NCBI GenBank assembly: GCA_019321725.1
Contig: CM033115.1
Span: 744,001 to 808,000 of the forward strand
DNA: 64,000 nt
Source of the DNA: Paulownia fortunei
Taxonomy: Eukaryota > Streptophyta > Magnoliopsida > Lamiales > Paulowniaceae
Direction: 5' to 3'
In this document: positions 54,348 through 64,000 of the stretch, one piece after another
Numbering within the stretch: the first letter of the stretch is position 1
Layout: each line of letters begins with the position of its first letter
The notes under the pieces: model-generated
The model's database searches: none
What the model was told of the DNA's origin: nothing
Seen by the model: only the letters and a program-made list of their open reading frames with translations
Position numbers and translations under genes: made by a program

Positions 54348-56238
54348 AATAATTTCAGAGTCTAAATGAACACCACTTGAAAAACACAACCAACCCAGTT
54401 CAGTAAATGCCCAAAAATTCAATCTTGGGATTCACCTAAGAATTTCTCACACCCCCTCAAAAATCATCAATTTCAAGAATCAATCAGTACTCAGTCCATG
54501 GGATTTCCTCAAAAATTAAATTCACGTAACTGAAAAAACAAAAACAAAAACCCACATCAGGATCTCATTCAAAGTCAGCATATAAGCATGTGAAATTATG
54601 CACACAAAATGAAGGAAAATACGAAAATGGACCGTAAAGAAAACCCGTTTGTGACAAAATTCTTACAACATTAGCCTAAAAAAGGACGTTTTATACCTTC
54701 ATATAAGAATCTGAAATACCACGGCCGACTGAGAGAGAGAGAGAGAAGAGAGTGATCATACGATACGAGAATGTGTTGGTGCCAATATATTACTTTAAGT
54801 CAGCCAATTAAAATGTGTCCTACCTTACGTTTGTCTGTTCAATTGTATTTTTCTTCCACTAAGATATTTGGACCTCTCACACTCAAATATACATAGGTTG
54901 TTAATAAATAAAAATGTTAAAAAATGAAGAAGAATGGGTTGAAAGAAATTAAATTACATTTACATCCCCTAAAGTACATAGTAATTATATCCAAGCCCAC
55001 TAAGCATGCACATCAATCATCATACATGCCCAACGTGAAAAGGAGTTTTTGTTTGTGAAAATTGGTCAATAAGGGTATTCTTGTAAAAAAAGCATCCCTT
55101 CTTTGGCTGACATCATCAATTTTCTGGATAAAAAATTTTAGTAAGGGAAATTGTAATAAAAATATCACTAACAAGGGTAGCAGTGTAATTATTCAAAATA
55201 AACAATTTTGTTAGTAATATGATCAAATTTTGAGGATGTCTATGCAATAATCTCACAAAATTATACGTTATTCATTGGAAATTATTGTTGAACATTGGCA
55301 GAATTTTGAATTTTTTTATCATAACTAATATAGGTTAAAAAGGACTAAAGTGTTATTTATTCACAAAAAAATTATTATCATAATTTAGCTCGAGAAATGA
55401 AAATAACAAAATTCAAAATTTCAATATCGATCAAATTCAAGAACTCTGTGCTTACATAAATACAACCAAGAGAGCTAAAGAAGTCATTTTATTGCTTTAT
55501 TGCCCCTTGAATTGTAGTAAAGACATGCGGTTTTTAATGAGTGAGTGTAACATATATTCCACTTGTTCATGAATGTAATTGTTTCATAATTTCTGAAACG
55601 TGGTAAAAATAATTTATCAAGAGAAGGCACAAGACAAGTCACAAGACATAAACTTATCAATCATGTAAACCCCATAAACAATACATCAAATACAACATAT
55701 ATTACAACGTCCCCTAATGGCTAGTTGATATAACAAAATACATTGTAGAGACAAGTTACAATTCAAAATTAAACATAGATGAGAAAGTGCATGGAGGACA
55801 TGCCTCTCTAAAATGTTGATAGAATCACAAGATCACAAATGAACAAACAAAGCCTCTTCTTTAAAAGATGAATTCACATTGAGCACGAAAAAATGGTTGA
55901 GTTTAGTATGGACACAGCTTCTTTAAAAAAAAAAAAAAAATGTAGATCCTTAAATTTTCATTCTCAACTCCTGCAAAAGTTAAGCTCCATTGCTGAGAGT
56001 GAGAACTGGTATTTCATGTACAAAAATACTATCGCCAAATGCCAGCAACTGCTAACTCGCATAAACATCACTATATACTGATTATGACAATCAATCCTTG
56101 TGCTTCAATAGGATTGAGGCTCTACGAGATAACAATCCAACTTCGAAATGCTTCATCCACAGATGCATATCGATTCTCTGCATTGAATAAATCAAAAAGT
56201 ATGCAGTATGGCATAGGAACCAGCAATCTTTTCGTACA
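54348..56238. other. J-protein leader/promoter and region to the SUMO-protease 3' end
   Basis: The J-protein 5' UTR probably extends to a (GA)n tract at 54731-54750, which is CT-rich on the transcribed strand. An upstream AT-rich stretch follows, then the SUMO-protease 3' UTR approaching 56239. No additional gene is seen. Confidence 0.5.
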
Positions 56239-58671
56239 TCACTCTGCTCTCAACTTCAAAATCTCCTTCGCCGTCCTCCGCCTAAAATATGGCATGTGTC
56301 CCTATAACACACACACAAATTTCAAGCATGATAAATTATAAAAAATAATAATAATAATTTTAGTATAGAATATGCACCACAAAAAGCATTAGGGAAAGAT
56401 GACAACAATTTCCACTCCTAAAAGAACAAAAGAAGATCGCACATGCATTTGAACAGCACGCCGAAATTGGCAATTCTGCAGTGGCATTTTGAATTTTTTT
56501 GTTTTAATGATGATAAATGGGTAGTAAACAAGTTCAGATCTAGATACCAATCAAAATGATCTATTACTCAATTTCCAGCAAAGACCAGGCAAAAAAAATA
56601 TGATAAATGTTATAAGGTTAAACGTTCCATGGCTTAATAGAAAGCAACTTAAGAGGGAAAAGAGTACACTTCTCATGGTGCAGTTCAATTTCAAGAAGCA
56701 TATGAACACGACAGACAGAAGAAAGTATGCATTGTCATTATCTGATCAGTAGCGTTCAAATGAGAATCTTGCAGAACCATAAACATATCATGAAGTAATA
56801 AACTTGATTTTACATTTGCATAAGAATTTCAAGCTGCTCCATTGCACCCCAAAATCTTTGCAGAAAATGAACAACCATATAGCAGAACCAACAATCACAA
56901 TATTGATAAACATGAAAAAGTATCCAAAATTACACATTTGTTATGCTTCCTATGAAATCAGTTGAATTAACAAGGAACTTACAATAAAATGTGAGCATGC
57001 AGATAAAGAATGTCAAATTTCTTCATACTTCTTTCCACTTGTAACTTATTAGAAGTAATGGGGTTTGGAAATTGCTTTGCAATAGTATTTATGTAATAAC
57101 ACAAGGAAGAATTTATGTAGCCTCTAGCATAATTGTCAGCCACCAGGACAAATAATGGAAATTATGAGGCACATTTATATACAAGCTGCCACCATAAGGT
57201 TACCTGGTTAAAACATAGTCCTATATCCCTGCTATAGAAGTCAGCATACTTGATCATGAACATGCCACAGTCAAACCTGTTTGAAAGAGCAGTTTACCAC
57301 AATTAAGAAAGTTAAATACCAAAGAATGAAATGACTGTTTGGCTGAAAGTTGGAAGGAAGAACAAAGGAAAAGGGCCTATATCAATGAAACATGTGAGAT
57401 CACATCAAAACACAATCTCTTAATGAAAATGTCATAAAACTCGAAACTTATAAGCAACTCTAAAACAGTGAGTTAACTCATCTTGGCCAAGTCAAAGAAA
57501 CATAAAATTATAGCATTTAAGATAGCAATAATAACATATTTTTCATCATGCATATATCATGGATAAAAGCAATGTACGAGGATCTTCCAATGTACAATGA
57601 GAAGTCAAAAGATTATAACTAAATCAGAGTCATCCATTAATAAGTTTGCCCAAGAACAGTGCTAGCATCCTGAATATTCTATTTCATAATGATTCCACAT
57701 TTCTATCTTTTCTCTTTTCATTTCCTCTCTTTGATATTCTTCACCTGATCAATCTAAGATGATATATTGAGTTTTACTTCACCAAGTTTAAAATTGACTT
57801 ATTGTGCAGTTATTGATGTGAACGGGAAGCTAAGATTCAACAAGTAAATTCGGGCAACTTGACATTTGGTTGTTAAAGAAAAGATAACCAGCAATCACTC
57901 CAAGCCAACTCAGAATAGCAAAGTCTTTCCACAAACATGCAGAGTCCCACAAAATGATGCTATAACTCAGGAGCAAGTTTAGCATAGTCACCAAAAGAAT
58001 ACTAATTCACATTGACTTGGCCAAATCAGGAGGTGTTAACCCAATTTTATGTTTCAGAAGAATATTCAAGTTTCGAGATTTGTTACTATTTCAGGAAGAA
58101 AATATACTGGAAAAGTTCCACAACTTACCCATTTTCCTGCTCTGGAAGGTTCGTGACAAATTCTTCCTCCCACGAACTAACATTAATGTATTTTCCACTC
58201 TTGTCCTTCACCTCATCAACGTAGTACCTCGCCTGCAATTGTAACATTACATATACGAGTCATACTATAGCAAAGAATATATATATATATGTATGTAAAT
58301 CAATGCACCAGGTATTCTAGCACTGAGATAATTTACATAAAATAATTGTAGGCAACTCCCTGGAGTTTTGTCCAATGCCGATTTTTCTGCAATCTTATGA
58401 AGGCCCATATGGAAGAGTTTAACAACTATAAGAAAAATCCAGGATTCCAAGAGTTCTCCTGTAAAGGAAATTTTCTATATGAGCAAATAACTCTGTTCCC
58501 GTCTTGGCAATATTACTATATGCTTACACTCAATGTATCTATCCCAATCCAACAACAAAAAAGAAAAAGAAAAAGAAACTGCATGTGCTTCCTCATATCC
58601 ACAGGTATATCTCTCTATCTCCCTCCCTCCCTCCCTCCCTCTATATGTATACATATAGATATTTATATAAG

Positions 58672-58706
<35 letters not shown>

Positions 58707-61700
58707 TTCTATGGAGGATTACTCAAAAAATATAAACGGAACGTCCAGCAAGTACCAAGCTAAGTTCAGGTGCATGAGTGGGAGTTAGAGTGAGACAATG
58801 AGATCGGCAAAAATTGAAAATTAACAGGAAGCAAGAACACCTTAGAGCAGCTTAAAAAAAATAAAAATGAGTTACCTGGAGTATCTGTTTGGTGAGAAAA
58901 CATAAATACGCATAACTATGTTGTCAGTGTTAACAAGTTATTTAATCAAATCTCATGCTCCACATTGTCTCCCATTCCCATTCATGAATGTGAATCATTA
59001 GAATACAAGAAATGCCGGAAACCATAGGTAATTCATTTCCACTTTCTCCCTCTTTCCTGCAGCTCTTCCCTTCTCCCTGCACTCTCTATCTTCCCTGTTG
59101 CTCCTTCCCTCTCTCTGCAACTCTGGTTTACATTTTTTTATTTTTTCCCTTCCCTGACATATCAATCTAGTCATTCCCCCCATCGGAATTTCACCCACTG
59201 CGTCTCTTAAAAGGTACAAGGTTCCACTTCTGTATTTCCACCACCATCTGCTTTCAACAACCCACAACACCTCCAGCCGTTGTTTTAACCGATAACACCA
59301 CCAAATGTAATTTTCCTACTTTATTTTCTTGACCTTTTTATTCCATGAATTAATTGTTGTTAGGACACGATTTAAAAAAATTTAGGGCAACATAGAGTGG
59401 TGCCCCCACACTCAAAGTACTAGTTCAAGATCCGAGTAGCCCTTTCCTATTGTGAATCCTTCATCAACAATAAATCAATAAATAATATATAAGGAACTGA
59501 AAATAGAAGTGCATATGTTATACTTATTGGTAATTTAAGAAAATTCAATAAATAAAATCTTTAACCATTCTAACAAGATAGCAAGCATACCAGTACATTC
59601 AGCACTTGATTATCAACTCCTTTGAGTGAATCAAGATACTGAAACTTTTTATCCTTCTTATTGATGATTGCCAAACACCAATGTATTTCTTTGTGGATAG
59701 GCACAAAAATCTAAGAAAAATAAGAAATGCGAATGAGATAAATTGTGAAAAAAAAAAAGAACTAATCTGATAGACAACAACTGAACTTATAAGCTTGAAT
59801 GCTTGAAAATTTACTTTCTCACAATCTAAAAGGCTATATCCAAGCTTTCTTTGTGTAGTCCATCTTCTAACAGATTGGAAGTTATAGCCACTTCTACCAC
59901 TAATCAGCTGAGAAAGAATAAAAAACAAAAAAGACGGATTTAGAAGTGCGAACTAAGTCATCTTTAATGGAAAATACAAGTATTGAAATCTCATATATAT
60001 AGCACGGGCAATGAAAGACTAATGCTACATGGTATAACCACGAATATGCAGGTTTCACCTGTATGCAAAAATCCATTATGATGATACAAGTTAAAGTAAC
60101 TTAAGTGATATTATAGGCCATCATGCATATAACATTCCACGCTGTGACAGTCCAGCAAATTGAGTTTTAATTATTGTACAAAAGAAAAACAATTATGGTC
60201 AGCACAATTCATCATGTCCAAATTAGGCAAGTCACAACACCACCCCTTGAGTTTAAAAAACCAAACAATCAACCCCAATTAGTACATCCAAGTATGCTAA
60301 ATGATAAGGATTGCAGAATTTGTCTATTTATCGGCTACAGTTAAAACGCAGGCAAAGTGGAATACATCCAATTAATTAACACCCCCCAACTTATTACATG
60401 CCTTCTTTGCCTCTTTTGTGGTCAACCAGACTTCTTTTTATTTCAGAATTCCTTATGCACAAGAACATTCAAATAGTAATATTATCAATAAACAAATCAA
60501 AATTATAATAATATTTATATTTTGATGCTTTCATTTGAAATGTTCTAACTTAGTCTAAAAAATGATTGTGAGAGAGCGACAGTTTGAATAAGAAGTCTGT
60601 GGAGGTTATTCTATTCAGAATAGAGGGTGTATCAACATAAGCCACTCTTGTTGACAAACTGACCCTAAGCATATTCAGCAATTGCAGAAAAAAGGCATAG
60701 CACACTTCCAAATGTTAAGGGAGAATAAGTTTTTTTCTAAAGCATAAAAGAGTGATAATATTGATCATGATGCATATCAAATATGTCAAGTTGACAACAT
60801 ATGCATAACAACGACATATTTTGCAGATAATGATAATGAAAAGGAGTTTGTGAGAGAACAGACCTTCTTATAAAAGAAAGTGTTAAAGAAATGACATTTC
60901 AAGAACTTTTGATGCTCTCTTTTTTCCCTTTCTTTCAATAATTCAAGATACAAATTAATGACCTGCAAAATAAGAAGAGAAAATACACACAAATCACACC
61001 ATAAGCTTCCAAAGTTAGCTTCCTCATGCTAAGTACTAAAATCTTCTAGATTTCATTCCAGGCAAAAAAAGACAAAATTTTACCTCATCATTAAGCCAAG
61101 CTCCTGGGCTCAAACACTGCAATATTTCTCCAGTAATATCAATATTAGAATTCTCATGACTCACCAAAACCTTTCTCCTGTAAAAGTTGAGTAAAAACAA
61201 AATGCATAATAAAAAAGTAAAACTCTGTAATCTAGTTCAATTGCAGCTTAAGAATAATACCTGTTGGAATTGGACCATGCACGAGCAACCAAAGCCTCTT
61301 CCTCCTCAGTAAGAGGCACAAAACATTCCTCAACCACATCCTGCTAATGAATCAAACCCCATCATAACAAGATTATTATGTTGTTACACAGAGCGATACA
61401 AAATAGAAATGGTAAATTGAGTAAAAGTGGCACTTCCTCAATTCATGGAAAGCAATATGAAAAGGCCACCTTCTTAATTTGCTCTCCTTTCTTCTCAGAC
61501 CACAATAACTGAAACCGTTGAAGGCACTTTTCATTGTATTCTATCTCCAGGTCTAAGCTATTCAGTTTGCCATCTCTCCTCTTTGTGAAATCATACAGCT
61601 TCTTGTGAGCAGGCACCCCAAAAGCATCCGGTTCCTGGTCCAACAACATTACTTCCATCATCTTCTCCACACCATCTAGCTTTTCATTCGCATTACTTAT

Positions 61701-62333
61701 ATCTGTAACCACAGAAGAATCCAGAGACAGCAAATCTTTCTCAACCATTTTAAACTTCTGGTCCTGTGAATTCACCACAGACCTATGTCCCTCCTTCCAC
61801 TTACTCCCCGAAACATCGACAATCTTGATCTCCTCAATACTGGAATCATCTGACACATCACCTCGGTTCTCCTCATCAGTATCATCAATCTCAATCACCA
61901 ATTTTTCCTCGTCTTTCCCAACAAATGAGTCATTGTCTTTCCAAAAAAACTTTAAACTTTTTATTGCACCATTTTTCACCTTATCATATGGAAACTGAAT
62001 TCCCAAACAATTCCCCATCTTTCCAGCTGAATTTTCCTCAAAACTAGCACTGCCCTCAACTTTCTTTGTATGAGAAAAAGACCCAACTCTTGAATGCCTT
62101 ACTGGAGCATGAACTTCTCTCGAAAACCTCGGTTTCGAATCAGGGTACAAAGAAATTTTCGAAACAACAGAATAGGACCAATTATATTCCGGCGTACTTT
62201 TATTCGTGAAAACCGAAAGCTTGGGTTTTTTTGAAATATGACCGTACGATTGATCAATTGGGGGTGAAATCGAAACTAAGGATTTGCCGTGATCGTCCCC
62301 TCTCTTTCGAATGATACTGTTTAAAGCCCCCAT
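56239..62333 (-). CDS. SUMO (ubiquitin-like) cysteine protease, ESD4/ULP1 type
   Basis: Nine exons on the - strand give 529 residues: 61470-62333, 61261-61340, 61084-61177, 60864-60962, 59815-59907, 59591-59710, 58129-58232, 57204-57276, 56239-56301. The start is MGALNSIIRKRGDDHGKS at 62333; a TTG-initiated extension is unlikely. Residues 1-288 are the variable regulatory half, with REVHAPVRHSR and an acidic patch (VIEIDDTDEENRG). Residues about 290-529 are the C48 peptidase: VPLTEEEEALV, HENSNIDITGEILQCL, WLNDEVINLYLELLKER, HFFNTFFYKK, RRWTTQRKLGY, then catalytic H420 (IHKEIHW), D437 (QYLDS), oxyanion Q482 and nucleophile C488 (GFDCGMF). It ends HMPYFRRRTAKEILKLRAE. It matures SUMO and removes it from targets; ESD4 acts at the nuclear envelope and delays flowering, so nuclear location is inferred. 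The catalytic set is complete. The exon 6-7 intron is 1.36 kb. Confidence 0.95.
58273..58291. repeat. (AT)n tract in SUMO-protease intron 6
   Basis: Run of AT dinucleotides inside the 58233-59590 intron. Confidence 0.8.
58617..58706. repeat. Compound microsatellite (CTCC)n ... (AT)n(AG)n in SUMO-protease intron 6
   Basis: CTCC tetranucleotides (58617-58640), then AT-rich text with (AT)n and AG repeats ending at about 58706. Confidence 0.9.
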
Positions 62334-64000
62334 AAGTGAAGAGCTAGCAGAAGCAGAGACCCTAACTGCGAAGAAAGTTGATTCATTCAAATTCTTGCAT
62401 TTAGCGGCAAAAACTGGAACTTGTTCCGAATTGAGGGGAAAAGGGTTTGGTTTCGACGAAATTAATCGAGAAGTTGTGGAGAATTAACCATTCTTAGGAT
62501 TTGAAAACAAAATGCTTATAAACCATATCCATAGACATATATATATATATATATATATAGAATGTTGTACAAAGAGGGAGATTGAGTGAAATAGTTCTGT
62601 TAGTTAATGTTAATTTGGTCACCTGAATTTTCAATAATTTTATATTAAATGAATTTTTAGACTTCAATAATAATATAAAATGAAATTTAAGAATTGAATT
62701 TTCAATATTTTTATATTAAATAATTTTTTACCCACCATAATGACTTCAATAATAATTTAAAATGAAATTTAAGAATTTGAATTATCTAAATAAATTTATT
62801 ATTATAAATTTATTTTATTTATTCTAAATTCATCAATCCAAACACAATTTAAGAAATTCTAATTTGTATGCAAGAGGGAAGTTTGGTTTAGCCATTTGCC
62901 ATGTTAAGAGTTTCAACTTGCCCAATAATTATATTTGTATTTGTGCATGATATAATTTGTTTTTATAATGTAGTTCTTATCGTTGAATTAAAACACAATT
63001 ATTTTCCATACGGCCAAAATCAAATATTGAAGATTTTATTATATTAAAATTCAATTTTTTAAACACTTCACAAAACTCACCCTATATATCACCCTATATA
63101 TCAAAAATATTTTGTGATATGTGATACCTTATATCTACGATATCATTGGTCAAATAATTAAAGTTTTGAATCACTTGGAAAAACAATCAAGATCTTTATT
63201 TTGAAAAAAATAAAAAATAAGAAAATATCATAAGGTGACGAGTCCTTCAAGCTCATATTAACATGGTGATAAGCTCTAATATTGTCTTGACATGCAGTCT
63301 TCAGTTGCACATGAAGATCTAAACAAAGCATGGCATAGGCAAACTTATAGCACATAGTACTATGAATAAATCAGATCAAATGATTTATGTGAAATGCAAG
63401 CACTATTATATCAGGCGCTTAACCCCCATGACATTACCATCTGTCCATATCCTACTTATCCCCGACTAACGAAAATGTGCAAGAGCTCTAAGCCTGCCAG
63501 GAGTCCAGAAACAGGCTCATTATTACCACAAATATGCATAACTAGTGCAGTATCTTGAATTTCAAACCTGGAGCTCTTTAGATGCTAGGCAGAGTATTAG
63601 AATCCCGAATTCAAGCAATGAGCCAGGCAGGCTCCCAGATTTCCAACAGCTGTATATAAGCAAACATATAGTCTCCAGGTTACCGCTCCACAAAAAGTTC
63701 CATTTTTCCAGCAGTAGCAGATGGAAAGAATGACTTTTGTGATATAAACATCTCCTCAGGCATTGCAAATACATTATTGCGCAGACAGTATAAGTCGGAA
63801 CAGGAGCTCAAAATGATAAGAAGGTTGAGACGATCATGGGATGTATTATATCTTCAAAAAACAAAAAGCTATCTCTGTCTCTAACCTAAAGATCATTTCT
63901 CCTTCAAAGGTGGGCCTTGAGACTTCATGCACCATACAGTATATATGAACTTCTTGTTATACATAAACAACGTGCATGAACCTCTTAATCTAATTATCTC
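62334..64000. other. Upstream region of the SUMO-protease gene to the right edge
   Basis: Holds the leader and promoter of the SUMO-protease gene, an (AT)n tract at 62538-62560 and AT-rich filler to about 63150. From 63230 the base composition is less AT-rich, which could be the transcribed end of a gene beyond the edge, but no recognisable coding exon was found. Confidence 0.45.

Noticed and set aside
59599..59928. Separate 109-codon protein on the - strand
   Set aside because: It is SUMO-protease exon 5 read through its intron in the same frame, not a separate gene.
63158..63774. Small open frames near the right edge
   Set aside because: No recognisable domain and no splice partners; could be UTR of a gene beyond the window, so no gene was called.

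Overview
The window is nuclear DNA from a flowering plant, most likely a eudicot. The genes have GT-AG introns of plant size, and the intergenic DNA is very AT-rich and full of (AT)n, (CA)n and (GA)n microsatellites. Recognisable plant genes include a peroxisomal MFP2, an FLZ zinc-finger protein, a phylloplanin-like secreted protein and an ESD4-type SUMO protease. The species cannot be named from the sequence. No prokaryotic, viral, CRISPR or organellar feature was seen.

Layout. Positions 1-26.3 kb carry genes on the + strand: the 3' end of a MATE transporter (to 208), a two-exon FLZ-domain gene (9492-10366), an 18-exon MFP2 gene (15272-21040) and a single-exon gene for a Ser-rich plant-specific protein (25077-26321). 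From about 32 kb to 62.3 kb nearly all genes are on the - strand: a broken eIF2-alpha gene (31931-33931), a phylloplanin-like gene (35747-36968), an intact eIF2-gamma gene (39588-42670), a HIG1/hypoxia-responsive mitochondrial protein (46082-47582), a DNAJB12/14-like ER J-protein (53289-54347) and a nine-exon ESD4/ULP1-like SUMO protease (56239-62333). One + strand gene, for a 119-residue membrane protein (49198-49557), lies inside this block. The rest is intergenic, with microsatellites, decayed dispersed repeats and two notable tandem repeats.

Gene functions are mostly unrelated: peroxisomal beta-oxidation, translation initiation, SUMO deconjugation, ER chaperoning, mitochondrial membrane and leaf-surface protein. 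The exception is that two subunits of one heterotrimer, eIF2-alpha and eIF2-gamma, lie about 5.7 kb apart in the same orientation. The alpha copy has a 1-nt deletion in exon 4. It also has a degenerate form of the otherwise invariant kinase-docking motif, while keeping the Ser-51-equivalent phosphosite.

The best leads are that eIF2-alpha copy; a 964-bp tandem duplication with only two mismatches noticed and (AT)n tracts at its boundaries (about 5820-7768); a large self-complementary compound microsatellite (23859-24027); pure G-tracts of 14 and 21 nt, the longer sitting in a diverged duplication beside the phylloplanin gene; and a tRNA-headed SINE-like insertion in an MFP2 intron. I found no convincing wholly new multi-gene system.
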